Assembly (NCBI RefSeq): GCF_964355755.1
Contig: NC_092677.1
Location: 5,213,001 to 5,277,000, forward strand
Direction of reading: 5' to 3'
From: Antedon mediterranea
Taxonomy: Eukaryota > Echinodermata > Crinoidea > Comatulida > Antedonidae
Length of the DNA stretch: 64,000 bases
The notes under the pieces were generated by a model that made no database searches, had not been told where the DNA came from, and saw only the letters and a list, made by a program, of their open reading frames with translations. How positions within the stretch are numbered: position 1 is the stretch's first letter; every line of letters starts with the position of its first letter. Below, one piece after another: positions 54,701-64,000 of this stretch. A program made the translations under genes and the position numbers.

Positions 54701-57700
54701 TTAATATTTTTAATGTATGGATTTTTTCATGTATGATTTTCTAATATATTTTTAATGTCTGCTTTTTTAGATTTTATTCTTTACAAGAATATTGAGTGGA
54801 GCAATACAGATATTGATACAGTGACAGTTGAAGGTGGTAAACCAGTTGAAATGGGTTTTAAATACCGTCCAAGTATTGCAAGGTTCAAGAGTTTTGAAAT
54901 AAAGAAAGACAACAAAGTGCTTGGTTCAAATCAAAAGCAATTCAGTAGTTGTAAAACAGTCTGTCAGTTTGTCTGTTATTGCTGTTTTTACTTTTGTGGA
55001 TTTTTTTGCATTGAATACTGCATCAAATCATGTAAGTAATATTTTTTCAGTCTAATGAAGTTACCATATAATTATTTTTGTATGTTGATTCTGTTTTCTT
55101 TATTATTTATACAAAGTTAAATTGCACTTTTTTATTTTATAGAAGACAAAAATTGCAAAAAAACAACAACAGCAAAGAGATAATAATAATACATTAGATG
55201 AATGTTTTTTTTTATTTAATAGATCATTATAACAAAATGAAACATGGACCAAGGTGAGTTTTATTTTGTAAAATTTGGTTAATATTAATAAAATAAGTAT
55301 TTTTTTAAGGTATAGTAATTGATGACTGAAAGTTTACAAACTAGTTTACAGTAATATTATAATTTTTTTATCTTGAACACTACAGGTGTGTTGAAGAGAA
55401 TCAGATGATGGTCAGAGAAAGAGAATGGCCCGATAGTTCAGATGATCGTTTTGTTATAATCAAATCAAATAAGGATGCAGAAACTGAAGACTGGCGAAAG
55501 GTTGTTTTTTGAGCATTTTTGTTCTCAATTCTCAAAATATATTTTTTAATTTTACTCATTACTAGTAAGAATTCAACGAAATCCAACATGCTTTAAATGT
55601 TGTTGGTAATGGATAAATGAAAATTAACTACAGTATATAATATGTGTGTCTTGCTTTATTTCAAAGATAAGTCCTGAGGATGAAGATATTAAACTTTTAT
55701 CAGAACATCAAGGAACATCAGGTTAGAGCAATTTTAATATACTAAAAATAGAACAAAATACAAATTTTTGAATACCGTATAAGCCTAATATTTTAATGTT
55801 ATGTTTGTTCAGATTGTTCTTCTGAAAGAATAAACAATTATCAGTTATGCAATCGGTTGTGTGTTGGTGGTTACATTGGATTATCCTCTAATTGTGAGGT
55901 TTAATTTCTTGCTTTCAAAGGTGTCCTACTGATATTTTTATTTATATCTTGAAGTCTAAATTTGTACTGTTTATGTGTTGTATTTTGTATGTTTATTGTT
56001 TTAGCAAAAGACTCAAATGAAAGGTAAAACATTTTAATATTTTATAATCAAGCTTTCAATTAATATGCAGTTCACTTCTTTCTTAAAATATTGACAACTA
56101 TGCTTACGATTCTCTGTTGTGAACATTATCTACAAAGTACAAAAATATGTTAGAACCATGTACGATAAAAATTGGGAGTTGGATAGCCGAGTGGTTAGGA
56201 GAATTGACTGTCATACAGATAGACCCGGGTTCAATTCCCGACAACTCCCAGTCCACTCAGCTGTAAATGCTAGGGAGAAAAAAGGCGACGTGGAAAGAAA
56301 CTGGCCACTCTACCACATAATGCCAAGGCTTAGTACAATGAGTTCCTAACAGCTCATTCCCCTACGTTCAGAGAACACGGGACTCACCTCACGATGAAAA
56401 TTGAATTTCATTTCTAATTTGGGTCAGTGTTTAAATTACTTTAACTCGCAAAATCAGTTTCAGTGGCCCCAATGTAGTTTCGTACCCAACCCTTCAAATT
56501 ACTCAAAATTGTTTCAATTATATAATCATCAAACCGTCTCACGGTCTACAACATCCTGCAAGCATACAATTGTAAAAAATTGATATTTAAAAAAAATTTA
56601 TAACCCTTTTTAGTCAATAATTGAGCACCTTCATAAATCCATCGACAGCTTAGCTACGTGAAAATCATTGCTACGCTACAATATGGCGGCCGGATAACAT
56701 GTACAGTGGCGTGGGCTCGTTCACCTAGTTGTATTGTGTGGAATAGTGTAAAATTTATTTTATCAAAAAAAATTAAACCGCTTTAAAATCTAAATCAAAA
56801 ATATTCATTTACTACTACATGTAATACACTTAACAGTGATATTTATTAGGGCGTTTTACAACAACAACCCATTTTTCCCTTACTTAAATTACTCTATAGA
56901 TAGAAATTAAGTTAAAATTTCATCTCACAGTATTGTTAGATACACTTGTGAAAAACGTAATATAACAATTCTTTGTGTGTCGGCTCATTGATCAGATATT
57001 TTGCCCCACTAAGAAAAGACACCATTTTACTAGATACTCTGTACATTATGGATACTTAATTCAAAATGAATTCTTAGTTGGGACTCAAAACCACAACCTG
57101 CAATTAGTTTGCCCTCCAGATCACTAGCTTGGCATACATCTAAACCATCAACAGTCAAATGTTGTAAGATCGAAACTGGCTCTACCAAACGCTGGGCCAC
57201 ATTCAAGCTTACAACATTTTACTGTTGATACTCGCGTCTTGCCTATGTTGGTTCTTGTTATCTTTTACAAAAAAATGTTATTATTTAATTGTGTGATGTT
57301 ATTTTTTTTTCCTGTTCTTTTTAATTGCTATCTCTTACCATATAGGTATCTTCATGCTCTTACCATATATATTATATTGTTTTTAGAATCTCATATATTA
57401 TACGATTATATTATTACATATTGATCATTACAGATGTATTTGAATTTATTCATCAACATCAGTGTGAGTTATTTCAGTGGTGAGACTATAGTACAATTAC
57501 AAATATTTTGTTTTTTATGTAGTTTTAAACAGACAGACTTAATTGATATACTGTATGTAAGATATCATTTCAAAACTACTGTAGAAATCCACTCCAGGAG
57601 TGCATACCTCCACCTACTGTAAAATTCACCTACATAAGATTTCTCTGGGGAAAAAATATATATATATATTTGTGTGTCTTAATGCTGTGTGCGATTTAGG

Positions 57701-60700
57701 CTAATTTCACTACAAGAATGTGTATGCGAATTTGGTGTAAAGTTCAGTTGAGTATTAACAATAGAAGAGGAACGGCAAAGACAAACAGATGAATTTGAAA
57801 AGAAATAAAATTTAAAACTGCTCGTATCAAAAAAGCTGTAAATTAAATCAAATTATGTTTTAACATTACAAATCACAAATTATACTTGGTGCCTCTTGTA
57901 CAAAAATGACGGTTTTTGGACAAGTAGTTCTTGAGAAAAGGCAAATTCAGTTTACTTATTACTTTAAGACTGCTCGCCAGCTTTTGAAAATTCTGTCCTA
58001 TCTTTTAACACTAGCAGATCTGAAAATAATACAAAAAAGTGGTCCAGAATTGGGACTGTGGTCTTTGACTTAAATATTTTGCAATAACTTCTTGAGTAAT
58101 CCTGCTAACAAACAAACAGACAAATGTGATCGATTACATATTCCTCCTTAGTGGAGGTAAATAACATTTATCTTTTTTATCTTTTAAATTAAATGTATAA
58201 TCATAGAAAACACTTTTTTTTTAGCACTGTTTTTTAAATCCCAGATATTTCCCTGATACACTGTATTTATATAAAGTTTACTATTTTTATTTTTATTTTA
58301 GATCTAAAACTTCATACTCAAGTAAGTAATAACAGAAATATTTTCAATTTTGAATTACAGTTAATTAAGCATAATTCACACAACATACATGTTTTTTTTT
58401 TTTAATTGTGCGTTTAAGTGTCTACAAATGGTAGAGGAAGAGTCCTCCTAACAATTACAAATACTGTGAGATCTGATTCAGGGGAGTTCAACTGCAGTAT
58501 AAAAGGCAGTAGACAACAGCATCCAGGTGTCAACAATATATTTGTTTGTTGTGAGTGTAATTTTTTCCTTACAGTATTGGAACATATTATTATATTATCA
58601 CATTTTGTTTCTCTTTATACATTTTATAGTTCATTTTATTACTAAAATGTTTAATTTTTGTAATTCTATGTATAATCCCAAAAGTAAAAGTCTAATATAA
58701 TTGTAAGAAGCAAATTCCATAAATTGCATAATATTTGTATATATCATTTTATTATTTAGGGATTGAGATGACAAAACCAAAGTACTCAACAGAACATGGT
58801 ACCAGTAATTTTGAAATGAAGTGCAGATATGGACCATCAGATATGCCATTAACAGGTTACAAGTGGAAGAAGATTAAGGAAGATGGCACAACAGAGATTG
58901 TGGATTGTTCTAAAGATTCTAGATTTGAAGTAACAAGTTACCAAAAAGACAATATTCTGTCTTTGAAGATAAAGAATGTTGTACTTGGTGATGCTGGGAT
59001 GTATCAATGTGAAGTGAAGCCAGTTGATGGAGAAAACATGCTGAAAGATACTAAACAGCTAACAGTGAAGATAGGTAATTGTTATATTACTATAAATTAT
59101 GGCTTTAACATGATAATTATATTTTTAGAGTTGATGATTCACAAGATACAATAGCATCTGAATTTAATGGTTATTAATTTTGAACGAGCTTGATTGTACA
59201 ACAAAAATATTTCACCAACAAAATAGAACATTATTGTTCTTTGAATAATCAACATGTTGTTTGTAAGCACCCTGTGGTACACATTTATAATTTAACATTT
59301 ATTTGCATGGTAAAGAGAACCTGTTTTTTTAATGATGGTATAACAATTTATTTATAATTTAAGTCCAGTTGAATTAGCCTAGTAAAATATGGGAGATTAT
59401 TATTTATTATTTTTTTTATTGACTTTACACATTTGTTCTGCTTGTTGGTGGACTATTTTCTCTGTGCAATAACCATTGCCATCTGTCATCTTTTTGCTAA
59501 GTGCATGATATTTATGTCACGTCTCCTCTTGCTGGAAAAGTTGGCTAGATGCACATGTGTATTCTCGTCTCATCATTCCAAACAAGCCACATTTTGAAGA
59601 CTCTGAAAAAATATTTGTATAATATTTTTGGAACTTAAATCTATTTTTTCGATTTTTTTTCCATTCATCCTTTTTTTTTTTTTGCAATTTACATTAAAGT
59701 AAATAGAAAAGGTTTGTAATTATAGCTATCCCCCAGATGACTTTTTTTATGTTTTTCATAATAACCATAAAGCATACAGTAAGAAATTAAAAAAATACTT
59801 GAATATAGGTGAAAGTAATGTTTATTATGATCTGAATAAAATAAAAATGTAAGATGATGTTTTTTTTAGATCCTATCATAATGAATATTCCAGATGTTAC
59901 TACCAATGAGGGTGTGAATTATGTTAAATTGTTCCTAAATCTCATGTCGTTTGATAATCCTATTAAAATATCCAATATCAAATGGTATAAGCATGAAGAT
60001 GGAGCAAAGAAGCGGCTGACATCATTGCAGTCACCTGATCCAACATCACGCTATCATGTTGGAGATGTGGATGAAAGCACATGGTGTCTTGTAATTTCAA
60101 ATGTTAAATCTGAAGATGAAGGAGAATACACATGTGAAGTAGAAATTGAAGGAAAACAGAAAATGTACAGTGTTTCTGGAAGTTTAATAGTTCAAAGTAT
60201 TATGTTTAAAAGCATGATAATAATTCTTAGACCTATCAACTCTTTATCTTAAGATATTAGTGGAAGTCTGCCATTATGTTGTATATTGATATTATTTATT
60301 TTATTTATTTCTCCATGAAGTAAATTCTTGAATGATAGCAATCAAAAACTGCACAGAAGATTGAAATATTTGTTAGAGATAGAGTATACAATGTTTGATT
60401 ATATTAGTGTAGATGTGTGTATGTTTAAATGATAGCATATAGTAGATAAGAATTAGGTGAAGGTGGTAGGTGGATGTAATGATCTTGTATATCAATTAGA
60501 CTATCATGCAATAAATTGGTTAATCAATATTATATATATATTAATAAAAAATGATATTTGTTAGTATAAATTTCATAATATAAAATATTGATATAAGAAT
60601 ACTAAGTATCATAAGTTTAAATTTTAAAATTTTAGCCAATCTTGTCAAAGGTCGAGCGCCGCGTTTCGATATTTAATATTGAACTTGACCGGACGTGCTT

Positions 60701-63700
60701 TGACAATATCTTTATATGAAAATGGTAGAGTAGATAGAACATAATAAATAATTTAATATTTACCGTAAAGTGGGGTTCAACTGAATCGGTTAAAGTATGT
60801 TTGATAAAAGTGCGTATAGAATGGAAATGCTTGCGTTTCGATGTGCGTGTGTAACAAAGCGTGTAATACTATGTATATCGTATAATAGATTAAGAAGAAA
60901 ATATGATAAGTATGATGGTCAAATATGAAAAAGTAGTTTAAGATGTAGAAATAGGACATTTGCTATATATAACGTTGTGAGGTAAATTCCCATATAATCG
61001 CAATCAAAAACGATATTAGGTTTGGTTTTTTCTTTTGTTTGGTTTTTTAAATGTGTCGTTTTTCCAAAAGGATTATTAGATTATTATACAATCGATTTTA
61101 CATTTTTTCACATTATTAGGCGTATAGTAAATAAAAAAATCCAGGTGAAAATTAATTACAGTACGTTATTTAATTATTACATTTTTTCCGTTACAGTTCC
61201 AATCTTGAAAATGGAAGATAGTGTGAACTGTGTTGCAAGAGGAGATGCTATGATTCCTTTTTATGTGTCACAACCAGACCAATTTCAAAACTTTGTGTTT
61301 TATAAATATGAATCTGATGAATGGAAGAAACTTGCTGATAGTTTTACAATGTTTGGAAGATATCAAGTTAAATTTAGAAAGGAAGATCAGTCAGGTTATC
61401 TTGAAATTTCTAAAGTTAAAACTTCTGATGATGGTGAGTACCTTTGCCAATGTGTGACAGAGGAAAAGGATAGTGTAACTTACTCAGCAAGAAGCAAACT
61501 AAATGTTATTGAAGGCTGTAAGTCACTTCATGTTTTAATTCAATTCAACATTTATTTTGACCAAAACTATTGTTAATTTCTTTTCTACTGGATGGGATGA
61601 AGATTTAAACATCAAATGATGTCAAAATTTAGCCTCTATCTTGTAGATTGGAGATTGAGGTTTGTGTACGATTACGATTTTAAAATGTCATGTTTATTCA
61701 TAGCCAAATTTGTGAATGTAAGAAAGAGGTGTTGAAATTTACATACATACTGTAACTTAGTAGAACATATGCATCACTTTTGTGAATTTTCTCAGATCTG
61801 TACCTTAAGTTGGCTTTGCTGTTCCACAGAACCTATTCTGATTTTTTGTTTTAGCATGACAAATTGAAGTGTTAGTAATCTTTCAATGTTTACACATGCT
61901 CATAAAACTTCTGGAATAACTGCTTTTCAACCACATGCTGCACTAACAATTGACATTGTAAACTGTAGTTCAATTTTATTGTTATGATGGTATAGGTGGG
62001 TTATTACTTGAATTTCTCCAAGGCTCAATTTTTACACCTTTCAAGAAATGTACTAAGGTATGCAAGTGACATACTTATATGTGTATTGTGAACTGTAATT
62101 TCATCAAATTTATTCATATTTCAGATATGAAACTGAATGATTGTCATGTGATACACAAAGATAAAGCTGTTTTAACTTGCAAGTATGAAATTAAGAATGT
62201 AGTGAAAGCTGTCCATTGGTATAAGAAGACTGCTGATGGAATGCCAATAGAAAAAATGCCAGAAAGATGTAAAGCAACTTGTAAGCCTAATGAAGCAAGC
62301 TTAGAGTTTGAAAAAGTGGAATTTACTGATGCAGGAGAGTACATGTGTGAACTAAAAACAAAGAGAGATAACCTCAAAGGAAAACTTAAAGAAACAATGG
62401 AATTTTTTTTATTTTCAGGATATAAATCACAAGCACACTTGAGTGTACAATGTAAGTAAATGTACATCTATTAGGAAAAACAGTATTGACAAAAGTTAAA
62501 TGGGTTCAGCTTGTAACTAAAAACTATCAAATTTTGTAAATTGTGTAAACATGTGGTACAGAGTATAATTAAACAGTTTACACTGAAATAGTCATACAGT
62601 CTAGGTTATCATTCTTTGAACACCCGATTAAAGTTAATTATTTTGTGTATTTTGCATCTTTAACAAAATTCCAATTTTTTATCACATACATAATAGGGTA
62701 TCAATTTTTCAAATTTTGTTATAGTTGATGTGTTTACTCAAACTAGTGATAATGAAAAATGCAGCTACAGGTATTCTTTTGTTTTTATTACCAGAATGTT
62801 TTTCAAAATCTATATACAGTATAGCCAATTCTTTGTAATGTATAATTTCATTTCATTATTTGAGTATATACATAACAAATAAAACTGAAATTGGGGAGAC
62901 CAGGGTCAACCTAAGTGAACTTAATCACTGTAGCTGAGCCGGTTTACCCAACCCCAAAGTCAGTTTACACATAAAAGACAAAGACAAAATACAGTTACAG
63001 CGAATCAAAATGAATGTGAACTTTTTTAATGAAGGCTGATGGGCTTTCTAGGACTGCAGCATCTGTCAACGGTCTGGGAACCTGGTCCTGGTCCATCATT
63101 GTGATGGGTATTTATTAAAATACAGTCATGATTGCTGCAGTCCAGAACCTTAAAACAAAATATAATAAGAAATTTATGTCTTCTAACGGACAAAGATGAA
63201 ACCAGTTTAACCAGTTATATGCACATTCTGTAGTACAGTGCAATGTATCACATGTGATGTCTGTTATAAGCCATTGAGAAACACATTCACCACATGTGAT
63301 ACTTGTGAAACTAACATATAGAATTTGTTTATGATACTGGCCATATGAAGAGACACAGTACAGATTATCTGGTATGGTGTAAATCCTTTTGTGTAGGAAT
63401 GGTTTTATTTATGTGGTTTTGTTGTGCCTGTTTTTGCCATACAACTATTTTTTTTAAATAGATGCAAGGTTTGTCTTAGAAATAAATAATTTGAGATATA
63501 GTATATATTTAAAGCTATTTCAAGCATTAAATCTTTTTATACTGTAAGTTGTGTTAGAATGTGCAATTATTGTGTATAGATACTTTATAACTTTTTAAGT
63601 TTCACTCTGTGTAATCAAATCATATATTTTTATTTCATAGACATCCTGCAGTGATCTTCATAAATTCTCATTTTATCATATTTTGTGAGAAAAACAACTC

Positions 63701-63790
63701 AGATGTGATAATGAGAAGAGGAAAATTGAATGGAAAGAGTATGATTGAATGGGAAGAACCAAGAATGATTTTGCAAGAAAAGGATACAAG
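51720..63790 (+). CDS. Gene B: paralogue of gene A, runs off the right edge
   Basis: Exons: 51720-51762, 52032-52367, 52619-52912, 53970-54194, 54525-54593, 54771-55031, 55223-55253, 55386-55500, 55667-55721, 56005-56023, 58302-58321, 58419-58550, 58760-59074, 59870-60196, 61197-61517, 62125-62451, 62725-62770, 63641-63790, continuing. They give 1,028 codons in one frame. Layout: signal peptide, Ig x3, membrane span, half Ig plus Cys-rich segment, tail, half Ig, Ig x4, start of the sialidase-like domain. It differs from gene A by having a single MKLNDC-type Ig exon and a shorter tail. The rest of the sialidase domain lies outside the window. Confidence 0.68.
52032..52367 (+). CDS. Gene B exon: Ig domain 1
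   Basis: A 336-bp phase 1-1 exon. GVHGELVTSFDQTAKEGDAE, VVITCDYSQF (B Cys), ILWDELNEDG (C Trp), RRFTLNI, RIFRCQI (F Cys), ILTVY. Homologous with gene A 8376-8705 and gene D 37101-37421. Confidence 0.88.
52619..52912 (+). CDS. Gene B exon: Ig domain 2
   Basis: A 294-bp phase 1-1 exon. LDQPLLEASASTVYEGQSV, TFTCSKPGDPIPHITWYRDG, VLKIKSATKGDDGRYTCKSE, QLIVF. The I-set-like signature is complete. Confidence 0.9.
52913..53969. other. Gene B intron, no exon recognised
   Basis: About 1 kb between Ig2 and Ig3 exons. The open frame at 53000-53287 has no domain or paired splice sites. Nothing else stands out. Confidence 0.45.
53970..54194 (+). CDS. Gene B exon: compact Ig domain 3
   Basis: A 225-bp phase 1-1 exon (acceptor TCTTTAG, donor GTAATA). 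LATCTAEGHPKPSSVLILQN, GEVVKEGENTATIEINDEMC, LTCYAENGKLNGTTTLEKC. Sequons NTA-type are absent, but NLT and NGT are present. Confidence 0.88.
54525..54593 (+). CDS. Gene B exon: transmembrane segment
   Basis: A 69-bp phase 1-1 exon, three codons shorter than in gene A. ALASLYIVLIVVGLLLTW then LLLLV, a single hydrophobic span. Confidence 0.84.
54771..55031 (+). CDS. Gene B exon: half Ig domain plus Cys-rich segment
   Basis: A 261-bp phase 1-1 exon, same length as gene A. EGGKPVEMGFKYRPSIARFK, IKKDNKVLGSNQKQFSS, CKTVCQFVCYCCFYFCGFFC, IEYCIKS. It is very similar to gene A, one of the best conserved exons of the pair, although it looks like only half a domain. Confidence 0.82.
55223..55721 (+). 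CDS. Gene B exons: hydrophilic tail with dileucine motif
   Basis: Exons 55223-55253 (YHYNKMKHGPR), 55386-55500 (CVEENQMMVREREWPDSSDD, FVIIKSNKDAETEDWRK) and 55667-55721 (ISPEDEDIKLLSEHQGTS). The middle exon is 16 codons shorter than in gene A. EDIKLL keeps the acidic dileucine pattern seen in A (EDSELL). Confidence 0.74.
56005..56023 (+). CDS. Gene B mini-exon (AKDSNER)
   Basis: A 19-bp exon, phase 1 to 2, between GTTTTAG and GTAAAA. It matches gene A 19172-19190 in length, phase and sequence (AKDLNER). Confidence 0.72.
56172..56400 (+). repeat. tRNA-derived SINE (second copy)
   Basis: A box TAGCCGAGTGGTTAGG, B box GGGTTCAATTCCC, then GTGGAAAGAAACTGGCCACT and TTCCTAACAGCTCATTCCC as at 16413. 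It is in a different intron from the gene A copy, so it is an independent insertion. Confidence 0.75.
57580..58165. repeat. Dispersed repeat with inverted ends (MITE-like), copy of the 13.5 kb family
   Basis: It starts CCACTCCAGGAGTGCATACC and ends near CCTCCTTAGTGGAGGTAA. It shares internal phrases with 13478-14110, including GGTCCAGAATTGGGACTGTG. It lies in the intron before the second gene B mini-exon. Confidence 0.6.
58302..58321 (+). CDS. Gene B mini-exon (SKTSYS)
   Basis: A 20-bp exon, phase 2 to 1, between TATTTTAG and GTAAGT. Identical in length, phase and protein to gene A 20858-20877. Confidence 0.74.
58419..58550 (+). CDS. Gene B exon: C-terminal half of an Ig domain
   Basis: A 132-bp phase 1-1 exon. 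GRGRVLLTITNTVRSDSGEF then NCSIKG, E to F strands only. Same boundaries as gene A 21257-21388. Confidence 0.83.
58760..59074 (+). CDS. Gene B exon: Ig domain (IEMTKPKYS type)
   Basis: A 315-bp phase 1-1 exon. IEMTKPKYSTEHG, FEMKCRYGPSDMPLTGYKWK, ILSLKIKNVVLGDAGMYQCE, LTVK. It is nearly identical to gene A 21626-21937 over long stretches. Confidence 0.88.
59870..60196 (+). CDS. Gene B exon: Ig domain (IIMNIPDV type)
   Basis: A 327-bp phase 1-1 exon, the same length as gene A 22208-22534. IIMNIPDVTTNEGVN, VKLFLNLMSF, IKWYKHEDGAKK, CLVISNVKSEDEGEYTCEVE. No Cys at the usual B-strand place, as in A. The donor is GTATTA. Confidence 0.85.
60605..60860. repeat. Dispersed repeat, copy of 47005-47240
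   Basis: Contains CTTGTCAAAGGTC, GCGTTTCGATAT, AATATTGAACTTGACC and ATCTTTATATGAAAATGGTA in the same order. It lies in a gene B intron. Confidence 0.7.
61197..61517 (+). CDS. Gene B exon: Ig domain (ILKMEDSV type)
   Basis: A 321-bp phase 1-1 exon. KMEDSVNCVARGDAMIPFYV, FVFYKYESDEWKK, GYLEISKVKTSDDGEYLCQC. The partner of gene A 22931-23248. Confidence 0.86.
62125..62451 (+). CDS. Gene B exon: Ig domain (MKLNDCH type, single copy)
   Basis: A 327-bp phase 1-1 exon. MKLNDCHVIHKDKAVLTCKY, VHWYKKTADG, ASLEFEKVEFTDAGEYMCEL, LSVQ. Near its end a T-rich tract followed by TTTTCAG (62402-62418) looks like a splice acceptor inside the exon. It is read through in frame here (MEFFLFSGYKS), but gene A has no such insert. 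Confidence 0.84.
62725..63790 (+). CDS. Gene B exons: start of the sialidase-like domain
   Basis: Exon 62725-62770 (DVFTQTSDNEKCSY, phase 1 to 2) and exon 63641-63790 (phase 2 to 2). Across the junction: SYRHPAVIFINSHFIIFCEK, NSDVIMRRGKLNGKSMIEWE. The Y-R-x-P word matches the first catalytic Arg region of animal NEU sialidases better than in gene A (H-R-H-P). The remaining exons lie outside the window. Confidence 0.8.
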
Positions 63791-64000
63791 GTATGAATTA
63801 AAGATATAGCAATAGTAATCTAATCTGACCTCGATTATTAATCTGCAATGACGTCCACTAGTTTTACTATCAAAAAAATAAGAAAATGGGTAAACTAGAA
63901 TTAAATTGTCACTTTCACGAGTTTAGATTAATCTCGCAAATGCAATGTGCACATACGTTGAAATATGAACACAAAAAGTAAATGTTTACAATGATGAATG
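63791..64000. other. Gene B intron at the right edge
   Basis: Non-coding sequence after the GTATGA donor. The next sialidase exon is expected beyond the window. Confidence 0.5.

Overview
This is AT-rich, intron-rich animal nuclear DNA, most likely from a marine invertebrate deuterostome and probably an echinoderm. The clues are short phase-1 Ig exons, very frequent AGGCCTA words, several non-LTR retrotransposon types and foldback elements built of tandem subrepeats. The species cannot be fixed from the sequence alone.

The window holds a cluster of four related immunoglobulin-superfamily receptor genes on alternating strands. Gene C (minus, 926-1603) shows only a signal-peptide exon and its first Ig exon and runs off the left edge. 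Gene A (plus, 8376-31512) has 23 recognisable exons that stay in frame to a stop codon. Gene D (minus, 33816-37816) is complete: signal peptide, three Ig domains, one membrane span and three tail exons with repeated tyrosine motifs, 469 residues. Gene B (plus, 51720 to beyond the right edge) is a paralogue of A with almost the same exons, lengths and phases.

Genes A and B share an unusual layout: three N-terminal Ig domains, a membrane exon, an exon with half an Ig domain plus a cysteine-rich hydrophobic segment, a hydrophilic tail with an acidic dileucine motif, two mini-exons, the other half Ig domain, four or five more Ig domains, and an animal-type (NEU/GH33-like) sialidase domain. In A the sialidase has kept its fold signatures, including Asp boxes, but appears to have lost several catalytic residues. 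It may act as a sialic-acid-binding module. The three N-terminal Ig domains are shared with gene D, which has a tyrosine-motif tail instead. The cluster therefore pairs one kind of ectodomain with two different downstream halves.

Between and inside the genes are many mobile elements. There is an inverted-repeat element at 2.7-5.3 kb and a decayed LINE interrupted by two TIR elements at 11.0-13.5 kb. SINE- and MITE-like repeats occur at 13.5-16.7 and 56.2-58.2 kb, and LINE copies lie in gene A introns at 24.5-26.7 and 29.5-30.75 kb. Two foldback elements of 21-bp subrepeats occupy 39.1-41.4 kb, with a 183-bp hAT-like MITE at 41.8 kb and a CR1 element at 42.2-44.8 kb. An element full of GCGCAATTT palindromes lies at 45.9-46.8 kb, and a 3.7-kb long-TIR transposon at 47.5-51.2 kb carries a broken XPG/FEN-like gene. 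All domain and splice calls were made by eye.
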